NCBI GenBank assembly: GCA_019359115.1 | Contig: JAHHHW010000108.1 | Span: 1 to 47,960 of the forward strand | Direction: 5' to 3' | DNA from: Pelatocladus maniniholoensis HA4357-MV3 | GTDB taxonomy: Bacteria; Cyanobacteriota; Cyanobacteriia; Cyanobacteriales; Nostocaceae | Length of the DNA stretch: 47,960 nt | Part shown: in pieces, positions 25,361 to 33,553 of the stretch | Layout of the letters: each line of letters begins with the position of its first letter | Numbering within the stretch: the stretch's first letter is position 1 | Made by a program: the position numbers and the translations under genes | The notes under the pieces: generated by a model | Told to the model about the DNA's origin: nothing | Databases searched by the model: none | What the model saw: the letters and a program-made list of their open reading frames with translations, nothing else

Positions 25361-25465
25361 AGTGGTCTGTCCCATTAATTTTGATGAGTCGTGGATGTTC
25401 AGATCCCTGACTTATCAAAGAAGTCGGGGATCTATAAACCCTTAGAATTAATGCGGTAGACCACT
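25361..25465. mobile_element. MITE-like element, copy B (intact)
   Basis: A 105-bp element with 20-bp inverted ends that match at 17 of 20 positions (AGTGGTCTGTCCCATTAATT at 25361-25380 against 25446-25465). An internal hairpin is formed by AGATCCCTGACTT and AAGTCGGGGATCT. It has no coding capacity. Related copies lie at 17970-18065 and 36390-36475, and an end fragment (AGACCACTAGT) near 38717. Confidence 0.75.
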
Positions 25466-25536
25466 AGTTAACCTTTTTCTCGAAAACTTGTTTCTGAAAG
25501 CATATAAATACAATCATATTGAGAGATAGAGAAACT

Positions 25537-27408
25537 ATGAACGTACATGAACTTTTAGAAAACCTGACTCAAAACGGTATTGACTTGTGGGTTAACAATA
25601 ATAAACTAAATCTTCGTTCTCCCAAGGGGGTAATGACACCAGAAATACAGGCTGAACTAACTGCTCATAAAACCGAAATTTTAACCTTGTTACGCGATAG
25701 AGATATTGCTCTCAAAGCCGCTTCTGTTCCATTAGATATAGGACTCAGTCTACAAACAATTGGTCGTATAATCGGGGGATTTATTCAACAATCAAATATG
25801 GAATATAAGCCACCAGTGATTGATCCTAAAGTTATGGCTCAAAAGCTAACAATTACATTTAGACCATTACCGAAAAATTATAAGCAGCTAGAAGTTATTA
25901 AATTCCAAGAAGAATTGGCAATTAAACTCAAGGATTATGGAGTAAAAGTTTTACCTTGGAAAGAAGCAACAACCGAATTAAGTTATGAAATTAATTTACC
26001 AATAAACCAATTAAAGAAAAACTTCAAAATTAGGAGTGTTAAATCGGAAATAGATGCAGTAATTGATGTGGAAAAATCTCCTCGTTGTATCCGAAAATTG
26101 GGTGTATTGGCAGCAGAGAGTTTGTATCAAATATATTCTCGCTTTATCTTAAAAGATCGAGAAATTTCTGTTTCTAGAATAGCAAAATTGAGTAGTTGGG
26201 CTGAAGACCATGTAGCAAAATACATTGAAGATCCTACCAATACTCAAGTAATTACTTTAACAGAAATAGATAAAAAATTTACAAATCCTTTAATTTCTTA
26301 TCAAGAAAAAATCAATATTGGCTTAAATACTCTCATCAGAACATTTTCAGAGATGGTAATTGGAGTATCCAGTGAAAAAATTTCCATTTTAAATATGAAT
26401 CTTTCTGATTCTGTATTTCATAAAAATGAGATCGAACACTTTGTTTTAAACTCATTAGTGCCTAAAGTTTTTGTGCCGATATATCCACTTTTGCTGAGTC
26501 GATTTACTTTAGGGCAGTATAATCCTCATGAATCTAGCTATGCTAAAAAACTAGTAAAATTAGGTAATGATCTGGCATCAACAGGTTTATTTCCACCAGG
26601 TTTTAAACTGTGTGAAGTTATTAAAAGAAAATCTCATAGAGATATTGTTAACGTCATTGTGAATGGGAGGACAGGTGTCTCTTATGGTTTTGTTGCTTAT
26701 GCTGAACCTCCGCAATATGTTGGTAAGCCAGAAATAACTGAAAATGAGTGGCAAATTCTATTGTCGGTTGCGGGATTTAGTAGTGATGAATTTCGTCAGA
26801 ATGACCAAGGTAGATATTACATCAAAACCAAGATCAAAGGAGAATATAGATTTAAACAGATTCCAGATATTTGGCTTGTCAGTTCTCGTTCTGGCTCAAA
26901 CAAAACAAATTTAAATCTTGAAAGTGATATTATTCGGATTGGTTTGAAAGAAAAGTTATTTTTGCAATTACCACAGGGTATTCATCCAGAGTTAGTAGAT
27001 ATCAAACCTTCTTATGATATCTATGTCATGCTTGCTATTACTTTATCTGCTGCTTTATACACACCAGAAATGATTAAAGATGGTGCGCCAATCGTTCATT
27101 TCCACGGCTATCCAGCATCTGACTGGTTTAAAGCAAATGAATATTATGTTGGAATAAACAACCCTTCAGTTCCTTGTGGAACTTATGAATCAGGAGTACT
27201 AAATTTTTTGGGTATTTCTTGCATGGCAAATCAAGAGGTAGAAAATACAGCCCTAGTAAGTTTAGTAGAACCAGATCATGGCACAAATTTTATAGCTAAT
27301 GATTTGGAGTATCTAGTAGAAAGATTGAAGACTGGGTGTAAACAAGGACAAATTGAACTTGGTGGAAAACATTTTGCTTCTTTGAAAGCAAAAGCCAGCG
27401 ATCGCTAA
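25537..27408 (+). CDS. TubC-docking-domain protein, unknown function
   Basis: 623 residues from ATG 25537 (an upstream TTG at 25519 is less likely). Residues 1-52 (MNVHELLENLTQNGIDLWVN, MTPEIQAELTAHKTEILTLL) are a TubC N-terminal docking domain, normally found at the front of NRPS/PKS subunits. The remaining 570 residues match no family I know: no membrane helices, no carrier, condensation or adenylation motifs. They include conserved-looking stretches such as YGFVAYAEPPQYVG, IVHFHGYPASDWF and LVEPDHGTNFIAND. The HFHGYP and EPDHGTN segments could hold catalytic or metal residues. It sits between the ACP and two condensation-like acyltransferases, so docking to a partner subunit is likely. The function is open. 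Confidence 0.7.
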   Translation: MNVHELLENLTQNGIDLWVNNNKLNLRSPKGVMTPEIQAELTAHKTEILTLLRDRDIALKAASVPLDIGLSLQTIGRIIGGFIQQSNMEYKPPVIDPKVMAQKLTITFRPLPKNYKQLEVIKFQEELAIKLKDYGVKVLPWKEATTELSYEINLPINQLKKNFKIRSVKSEIDAVIDVEKSPRCIRKLGVLAAESLYQIYSRFILKDREISVSRIAKLSSWAEDHVAKYIEDPTNTQVITLTEIDKKFTNPLISYQEKINIGLNTLIRTFSEMVIGVSSEKISILNMNLSDSVFHKNEIEHFVLNSLVPKVFVPIYPLLLSRFTLGQYNPHESSYAKKLVKLGNDLASTGLFPPGFKLCEVIKRKSHRDIVNVIVNGRTGVSYGFVAYAEPPQYVGKPEITENEWQILLSVAGFSSDEFRQNDQGRYYIKTKIKGEYRFKQIPDIWLVSSRSGSNKTNLNLESDIIRIGLKEKLFLQLPQGIHPELVDIKPSYDIYVMLAITLSAALYTPEMIKDGAPIVHFHGYPASDWFKANEYYVGINNPSVPCGTYESGVLNFLGISCMANQEVENTALVSLVEPDHGTNFIANDLEYLVERLKTGCKQGQIELGGKHFASLKAKASDR

Positions 27409-27461
27409 AGCTGAATTGAATCAAACTGAGTACAAAGCATGAAATACAGCACATAATACTT

Positions 27462-28868
27462 ATGCTCTACGACAGAGAACTTTCTCCTTTGGAGCAAGTT
27501 ATAGAAATTGTGAATCGTCGTGCTAGCGCTTACAATATAGTCACGATTTGTCGAATCAACGGACTCCTCGACGAAGAAACCATCAGACAAGCTTTGGAAT
27601 TACTACAACTACGTCATCCTCGGCTTAACTCTCGGATTGTTGATAAGTTAGATAGTCTGCGCTTTGAAACTGGAGATATCCAGATTCCTTTACGTGTAGT
27701 TAAAAAACTGCATTCACAACAATCACAGGAAGTTGTTTGGGAAGAACTCAATCAAAAAATTGAGAGTGACAAAACTTTAATGCGAGTTGTCCTTGTTCAT
27801 CTCAAAAATGACAGCAACGTCAATTATTTGATTACAACAATACATCATGCGATCGCAGACGGTTTGTCATGTATACAACTGCATTCAGAACTTTTGAAAT
27901 ATTGCCAAAAAATCATATCTTTTGAACCAATAGAAGTTGTCAGCTTACCTGCACTACCATCGATTAAAAAACTCCTACCAGAATCAATGCAGAGATGGAA
28001 AGGTGCGCTGAATATCTTCTTGACCATATTCAAGCATGTGGTAAGAGATATGCGATACCGACCAAAAACTTTAAAGTTTGAAAAATTTGCACCCATAGAA
28101 TCACGCCGTACTGGTATTGTCCACCGAAAGCTTAACAAAGAGCAAACCACACAATTAATAAATATTTGTAGAAAAAACCAGACAACTGTACATGCTGCTT
28201 TGTGTGCGGCGATGTTATTTGCAGCAGGTAGAAAAATCAATGCTGGCAAAAAAACGAATGTGGGTGTAAGCTGTTGGTCAAGCATTAATCTGCGTAACCG
28301 ACTCAAACCAAAAGTTAGTGATGAGCATTTAGGTGTCTTGGTTTCCGGTGATATTTCCTGTCATACCCTAAAAATAAATACAGGCTTTTGGGATTTAGCG
28401 CGCAACAGAAGACAACAAATGGAAATAAATACAGAAGGTGATCAGGTCTTTTGTTCAGCTTTATTAATTGAGCCGTTAACCGATTTTCTAATCACATTTC
28501 CTCGCCAAATGTTTGCCACAGTAGGTGTCACAAATATAGGAAGAGTCAACATTCCTGCGGATTATGGTGTTTTTAAACTTGAAGAAATTAGCTTTGTTCC
28601 TGCATGGGGAGCATTTGGAGGTTTGTGTGTTGCAGTTCTCACTTTTGAAGAAAAAATGGTTTTGAATTTCATGTTTTCTGAGCCTGCAATTAGTCAGGAA
28701 ACAGCAGAAGTTCTCGCCGATAATGTCCTTGCTTGTATTTTTGAGGCTTGCAACAACGCAAAATTCACTTTTTCCGATCAAATTGTTGCACTTCCTCGGC
28801 ATCAGCTACCCTCAACTGCTCCTACTGCTTTGAGTGTTGCTCGTCGAGGTTCTGGACGCTATCAATAG
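27462..28868 (+). CDS. PapA5/condensation-like acyltransferase 1
   Basis: 468 residues; CoA/ACP-dependent acyltransferase superfamily (chloramphenicol acetyltransferase/condensation fold, PapA5-like). The catalytic motif HHxxxDG is HHAIADG, with His129 the general base and Asp133 structural. A later TNIGRVNI segment matches the PapA5/alcohol-acyltransferase type rather than the DFGWG of peptide condensation domains. Stand-alone size fits transfer of an acyl group from a carrier to an alcohol or phenol. It begins 53 bp after the TubC-domain gene and is followed after 50 bp by a close paralogue. An acceptor hydroxyl on the resorcinol is a reasonable guess. Confidence 0.8.
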   Translation: MLYDRELSPLEQVIEIVNRRASAYNIVTICRINGLLDEETIRQALELLQLRHPRLNSRIVDKLDSLRFETGDIQIPLRVVKKLHSQQSQEVVWEELNQKIESDKTLMRVVLVHLKNDSNVNYLITTIHHAIADGLSCIQLHSELLKYCQKIISFEPIEVVSLPALPSIKKLLPESMQRWKGALNIFLTIFKHVVRDMRYRPKTLKFEKFAPIESRRTGIVHRKLNKEQTTQLINICRKNQTTVHAALCAAMLFAAGRKINAGKKTNVGVSCWSSINLRNRLKPKVSDEHLGVLVSGDISCHTLKINTGFWDLARNRRQQMEINTEGDQVFCSALLIEPLTDFLITFPRQMFATVGVTNIGRVNIPADYGVFKLEEISFVPAWGAFGGLCVAVLTFEEKMVLNFMFSEPAISQETAEVLADNVLACIFEACNNAKFTFSDQIVALPRHQLPSTAPTALSVARRGSGRYQ

Positions 28869-28918
28869 CCATTATTTTGATTGTCCAATTTTAATAAGTT
28901 TTTAATACAAAGGTAATT

Positions 28919-30304
28919 ATGCTCTATGACAGGAAACTTTCTCCCTACGAGCAAGCGATGGAGATTTTGAATCGTCGTGCGACAACATACAATATAATTA
29001 CGATTTGTCGAATTAACGGACTCCTCAACAAAGAAATTATTAGACAAGCTCTTGAGTTGTTACAAGCACGTCATCCTCGTCTTAAATCGCGGATTATCGG
29101 GAAATTAAATAGTCTGCGCTTTGAAAGTGGAGACATCCAGATTCCTTTACGTGTTGTGACAAAGCTGCACCCACAACAGTGGCAAGAAGTTGTTCAGGAA
29201 GAACTCAATCAAAAAATTGAAAGTGACAAAAGTTTAATGCGAGTTGTCTTTGTGCGTCTGAAAAATGAGAGCAACGTCAACTATGTGATCACAACAATAC
29301 ATCATGCGATCGCAGACGGTTTGTCATGTATGCAATTGCATTCAGACCTTTTGAGATATTGTCAAAAACTCATATCTTTAGAACCGATAGAAATTATCAG
29401 CTTGCCTGCATTACCACCGATAACAAAACTTTTTCCAGACTCAATGCAGGGATGGAAAGGTCGCCTAAATCTCTTTTTAGGGATGTTGAGACTTTTGTTA
29501 AGGGATCTTCGATATCGACCAAAAACTTTAAACTTTGAAAAATTTGCACCAATTGAATCACGCCATACTGGTATTGTTCACAGAAAGCTCAACAAAGAGC
29601 AAACCACACAATTAATAAATGTTTGTAGAAAGAACAGGACAACGGTACACGCTGCTTTGTGTGCAGCGATGTTGTTTGCAACAGGTATAAAAATCAATGC
29701 TGGCAAAAAAACAGATTTGAGTGTCAGCTGTTGGTCTCCCATTGATCTGCGTCATCGACTCAAACCAGAAATCACTGATGAACATTTGGGTGTTTTGGTT
29801 TCCGGTGATATCTCATGTCATACATTAAAATTAAATACACGCTTTTGGAATTTAGCTCGCAACAGAAGACAACAAATGCAAGAGACTGTGGAAAGCGATC
29901 GCGTCTTTTGTTTACCCATGTTAACCAAGCTGTTAATTAAGTTTCTTCTGGCTTACCCTCATCAAGTATTTTCAACAGTCGGTGTCACAAATATAGGTAG
30001 AGTCAATATTCGTTCAGATTATGGTGTATTTGAACTTGAAGAAATCAGCTTTGTTACTTCTAATGCAGCATTTAGAGGACTGTGTGTTGCAGTTCTCACT
30101 TTTGAAGAAAAAATGTATTTGAATTTCATGTTTTCTGAACCTGCAATTAGTCAGGAAACAGCAGAAATTCTCGCCGATAATGTCCTTGCTTGTATTGTTG
30201 AGGCTTGTAACAATAAAAAATTCACTTTTGCTGATCAAATGATTGCCATTCCCCGGTATCCTGCTTTGAGTATTGTTCGTCGAGTCCCTAGACACCGTCA
30301 GTAA
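28919..30304 (+). CDS. PapA5/condensation-like acyltransferase 2
   Basis: 461 residues, a tandem paralogue of the preceding gene with clear similarity from end to end, also at DNA level (for example, the N-terminal MLYDRxLSPxEQ and the region around the active site are nearly unchanged). HHAIADG and TNIGRVNI are conserved, so both copies should be active. Differences cluster in the central part and the C-terminus, where the first copy has a longer tail. Two copies may acylate two positions or use two donors; recent duplication without divergence is the alternative. Antisense frames seen in both genes are shadows. Confidence 0.8.
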   Translation: MLYDRKLSPYEQAMEILNRRATTYNIITICRINGLLNKEIIRQALELLQARHPRLKSRIIGKLNSLRFESGDIQIPLRVVTKLHPQQWQEVVQEELNQKIESDKSLMRVVFVRLKNESNVNYVITTIHHAIADGLSCMQLHSDLLRYCQKLISLEPIEIISLPALPPITKLFPDSMQGWKGRLNLFLGMLRLLLRDLRYRPKTLNFEKFAPIESRHTGIVHRKLNKEQTTQLINVCRKNRTTVHAALCAAMLFATGIKINAGKKTDLSVSCWSPIDLRHRLKPEITDEHLGVLVSGDISCHTLKLNTRFWNLARNRRQQMQETVESDRVFCLPMLTKLLIKFLLAYPHQVFSTVGVTNIGRVNIRSDYGVFELEEISFVTSNAAFRGLCVAVLTFEEKMYLNFMFSEPAISQETAEILADNVLACIVEACNNKKFTFADQMIAIPRYPALSIVRRVPRHRQ

Positions 30305-30382
30305 AAAATTTTCTGAATAGCAATCTTGATCTTTACAGCCTACATAACTTTAAAGAACTAGTTTAAAAAGTGAGTAAGTTTT

Positions 30383-31384
30383 ATGAACCTCTCTGGACAA
30401 ACACTTCTCATTTCAGGAATTGGTGGATTTATTGGCTTGCGGACTACTGAACTAGCCATAGCGCGAGGGATGAAAGTCCGGGGATTAGGACGTTCCGCAG
30501 AAAAAGTCAAAAAAGCACAACAACTAGGTGCTGAGATCATAGTTGGTAGTGTCACCGATCCTGCAACTGCTGAATTAGCTTGTCAGGGAGTAGACATCGT
30601 TTTGCATACGGCTGGTGTTGTCCAAGAAACTGGACAAATTAAGCATTTTCGTGAGATCAATGTGGGTGGAACCGTGAATATGGCTAAAGCTGCCAAAAAT
30701 GCTGGTGTCAAAACCTTTACTCATCTCTCCAGTGCGATGGTTTACGGTTTCAACTATCCCGATGGCGTTACAGAAGAAGGGCCACTGCGTGGTGAGAATA
30801 ATCCTTTCTGCCAAACAAAAATAGAAGCAGAAGCAGCACTCTTACAACTGGATACTCCACCAGATTTTGGAATCATCATTATTAGACCAGGAGATGTTTA
30901 TGGACCAGGGAGTATTCCCTGGATAGTCCGACCAATAGTGATGATGCAGCGAAAATTATTCGCATTGATTAACGATGGACAAGGAGTTATCAACCATTTA
31001 TATATTGATAATCTGATTGATGCCATCTTTCTTGCTATGGAAAAAGAAGTATATGGAGAAATTTTTAATATCACTGATGGTAAGAATACTTCTTGGAAAA
31101 AATATTTTACCAACTTAGCTGAAATAGCAGATTTACCTGTACCTTTTTCTTTATCAAAAGATGAAGCTAAATTATTTCTTCGGGTACGCGAACAGGGACA
31201 AAAACTTTTTCGGAAAAAGCCTGATTTGCTGCCAGAAACTATGGATTTTCTCTCTCGTCCCTATGCTTATTCTATTTCCAAAGCCCAAAGAATGTTAAAT
31301 TTTGAAGCAAATATTAACCTAGAAGAGGGAATGAGACGCACCCAGAAATGGCTGCAAATAACAGATATTCAAAAATTAATTTAA
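30383..31384 (+). CDS. Extended SDR (3beta-HSD/epimerase type)
   Basis: 333 residues, extended short-chain dehydrogenase/reductase. It has an NAD(P) site GIGGFIG near the N-terminus, VLHTAGVVQETG, the active-site Ser region HLSSAMVYG, and INHLYIDNLIDAIFLAME as in 3beta-hydroxysteroid/sterol dehydrogenase-like proteins. The canonical YxxxK is FCQTK: Phe142 (codon TTC) replaces the catalytic Tyr, with Lys146 kept. It therefore may be slow, use another proton donor, or bind without redox chemistry. As the penultimate gene of the run it could tailor a keto or hydroxy group on the chain; this is inference. Confidence 0.8.
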   Translation: MNLSGQTLLISGIGGFIGLRTTELAIARGMKVRGLGRSAEKVKKAQQLGAEIIVGSVTDPATAELACQGVDIVLHTAGVVQETGQIKHFREINVGGTVNMAKAAKNAGVKTFTHLSSAMVYGFNYPDGVTEEGPLRGENNPFCQTKIEAEAALLQLDTPPDFGIIIIRPGDVYGPGSIPWIVRPIVMMQRKLFALINDGQGVINHLYIDNLIDAIFLAMEKEVYGEIFNITDGKNTSWKKYFTNLAEIADLPVPFSLSKDEAKLFLRVREQGQKLFRKKPDLLPETMDFLSRPYAYSISKAQRMLNFEANINLEEGMRRTQKWLQITDIQKLI

Positions 31385-31409
31385 GAAGTAAACTACTCCT
31401 TAAAAATAT

Positions 31410-31880
31410 ATGATTATACAAAAAATTACTCTCTTTCATCTGTTTGTAATCTCTAATTTTGTCATTTTGGGTTTGGCAACAGCAAATCAAAATTCCACTA
31501 TCAACCTAACTGTTGTAGTAAATGGAATCCGTAATCAAAATGGGCAAGTTTGCCTGAGAATTTATAATAATGAACAAGGATTTCCCCTGAGTGATACTAG
31601 TGAAGTACAAAGTGGTTGTGTTCAAATTCAGGGAAGTTCTATCAAAAAAGAATTCTACGGATTGCAGCCTGGAACTTATGCTGTCGCCGCAGTAGATGAT
31701 CAAAATGGAGATTACAAACTAAACAGAGACTTTCTAGGTATTCCACAAGAGGGTTTTGGTGTGTCTAATAATCCAACAATATCAGTTAAAACTGGTATAC
31801 CAAATTTTAAAAACTCAAGTTTCCCACTGAGGAAGAATGCAACAATTAGGATTGCGATGAAATATTCGCTAGATCCATAA
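31410..31880 (+). CDS. Secreted DUF2141 protein
   Basis: 156 residues. N-terminal signal peptide (about 1-25, FVISNFVILGLATA), then a DUF2141 domain: NLTVVVNGIRNQNGQVCLRI, YGLQPGTYAVAAVDDQNGD and NRDFLGIPQEGFGVSNN. Two cysteines (QVCLRI and SGCVQ) may form a disulfide. DUF2141 proteins are exported beta-sandwich proteins of unknown function. It starts 25 bp after the SDR gene and is the last gene before a strong terminator, so it belongs to the operon. A role at the cell envelope in handling or delivering the product is possible but untested. Confidence 0.8.
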   Translation: MIIQKITLFHLFVISNFVILGLATANQNSTINLTVVVNGIRNQNGQVCLRIYNNEQGFPLSDTSEVQSGCVQIQGSSIKKEFYGLQPGTYAVAAVDDQNGDYKLNRDFLGIPQEGFGVSNNPTISVKTGIPNFKNSSFPLRKNATIRIAMKYSLDP

Positions 31881-32098
31881 AAGATCAAGTTTGACTGCGG
31901 TGCGATCGCCATCAGTGCATAGTAGCGATTGATGCTATTGTGGCTTAAACGCCACAGCCAAAAGTGCATCCAAACCATCGTATCAAGGACAAACGGCTAT
32001 AGATGTTGCATGAAAGTTGCATATACCTTTAAAAAATCATGCTTTTCTGGAATTCTTATTTATAGCTCAGCGAACCTTGTGCTCTTGGATTCATTTCC

Positions 32099-32131
32099 GC
32101 CAGTGATATTTTTTTACACTGGCTTTTTTTT
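32099..32131 (+). terminator. Rho-independent terminator of the cluster
   Basis: A 7-bp stem (GCCAGTG at 32099-32105 with CACTGGC at 32117-32123) is followed by eight T residues. It lies 219 bp after the DUF2141 stop codon and just before the IS element. This is the clearest intrinsic terminator in the window and marks the probable end of the biosynthetic operon. The 31881-32098 spacer contains a HIP1-like site and no gene. Confidence 0.85.
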
Positions 32132-32174
32132 CCTTTATATGAAAATATATTCTCTGTTATTGACACTCTCAGGT

Positions 32175-33497
32175 CTAAAGACACTGAGATTCTGCGGACA
32201 GAGTATACTTTGGTAGCACCCAAAGTCTAACTCTCGCTACGGTTGTCAAAGACCGTCTACCCAGTAAGCCTAAGTCTAAGCTTAGATTGCTGGCTACTTT
32301 TCTTAAAATATTTGCTGCACCATTTAAGTCAGCGTTAACAATTAGCCCTTTTGCTGACCGATACAAACCACGCTGTACACGCTTTCCCGATGCTTTCCAC
32401 CCTTCCGGCTTTTCGCCGTACTTGGGTAGGGAGTCTCCATCTAAGTAGCTGGCTTTTGAAGTGTAGCTTTCTTCGGTTTCTTGGTATCTGATGCCGTGTA
32501 ATTCACAAAGCTGTTTTAATCGGTCTTTAAGCTTCCCTAATGGCATTTGAACAAACTTTTGATTGTTCAATCTACCCATATCAGCGTTAGCTTTAAATCC
32601 ATCATTCCAACCAATAACTAATGTTCCAATGCCATATTTAAGGCAATGGTCAATAATTAGCTTTGCTGCTTTGTTGATGCCATCACGCATTTGATGGTTA
32701 CGTTTACGGGTTACACGGTCTAACCAGTTGTCCCAATAAGCTTCGGGTTTACCTTCTTTGCGTGTTGATACTTTTTTGTTCCATAGTTGATTCATTGCTT
32801 TCATTACACGAGCGTCAATCAACAAAGAATTCCCCAAAGTGTCAACACAAGCAGCGAGATTATCAGCAGTACCAAGGTCAATTGATAAAGCTTGATTAAT
32901 GTCTAATTCGTGTTTTTGTTTTTCCACCTCATAAGACATCTCAAGATAAAAAGCACCATTTTTAGGAAGAATGGTAAACTCTTTAATCTTTGAGTAATCA
33001 ATGTTTGATGGCATTGGTAATTTGAAATCTGACAAGCCAAACCACCGTCTCACAGTTAAGCCTAAAGAAAACTGTAGTTGACCATCAACAAGCTTGGGTT
33101 TTTGACCTCCACTGTTGGGATATGCCACCTTAAACAGCTTAGAACCCTTGAGGTAATCAGGTGGTTTAGGCTTAAAATGCAATTGTCCTTTGAAGTGTTT
33201 TTCTCTGAGTTCCTTAAAAGATTTAAAAGCTTCTAGCACTGATAACAATGTTTGCTGTGCTGGTGTAGATGGCAAAGATTGAGCAACTATTGATTTAGAA
33301 ACTGATGGTTCATAAGCTAAATCAAATTTACCAGTTAATATTTTGCCAGTCTTAAAAAATGTTTGACGCGCAAAATAAACACCATTGTTGTAAAGCTTCC
33401 CTGATTGTTGACAGAGATACTCTAATAACGCTGTAGTTTCACCATCAGGAGAAAGTAAAACTTGTTGCACTCCCATCGTTTTTTTTGCTTTAGCCAC
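32175..33497 (-). CDS. tnpB: TnpB RNA-guided nuclease of IS605 element
   Basis: 440 residues, full length for the family. RuvC-like motifs: Asp in LSIDLGTADN, Glu in YQETEESYTSKAS, and Asp in VNADLNGAANIL. The usual zinc ribbon (two CxxC pairs) between the last two motifs is missing; the interval has SYLDGDSLPKYGEKPEGWK instead. This is a recurrent TnpB subgroup. TnpB is a guide-RNA-dependent DNA nuclease whose RNA (omega/reRNA) derives from the gene's 3' end and the right end of the element, at 32159-32230 here. The frame is intact, so it may be active. Confidence 0.88.
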   Translation of the reverse strand: MAKAKKTMGVQQVLLSPDGETTALLEYLCQQSGKLYNNGVYFARQTFFKTGKILTGKFDLAYEPSVSKSIVAQSLPSTPAQQTLLSVLEAFKSFKELREKHFKGQLHFKPKPPDYLKGSKLFKVAYPNSGGQKPKLVDGQLQFSLGLTVRRWFGLSDFKLPMPSNIDYSKIKEFTILPKNGAFYLEMSYEVEKQKHELDINQALSIDLGTADNLAACVDTLGNSLLIDARVMKAMNQLWNKKVSTRKEGKPEAYWDNWLDRVTRKRNHQMRDGINKAAKLIIDHCLKYGIGTLVIGWNDGFKANADMGRLNNQKFVQMPLGKLKDRLKQLCELHGIRYQETEESYTSKASYLDGDSLPKYGEKPEGWKASGKRVQRGLYRSAKGLIVNADLNGAANILRKVASNLSLDLGLLGRRSLTTVARVRLWVLPKYTLSAESQCL

Positions 33498-33553
33498 TGG
33501 CTCGACTTTCCAGAACTTTGTTGATTTCTCTATAGTAATCGACTAGACTAAAA

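Noticed and set aside
27845-30295. Antisense frames within the two acyltransferase genes (up to 153 codons)
   Set aside because: They are shadows of strongly coding plus-strand genes and are Cys/Asn/Phe-rich, as expected for the reverse complement.
25000-30304. An NRPS module (TubC domain, ACP, condensation-like proteins)
   Set aside because: No adenylation domain is present. The condensation-like proteins are stand-alone with PapA5-type TNIGR motifs, and the ACP matches an acyl carrier.
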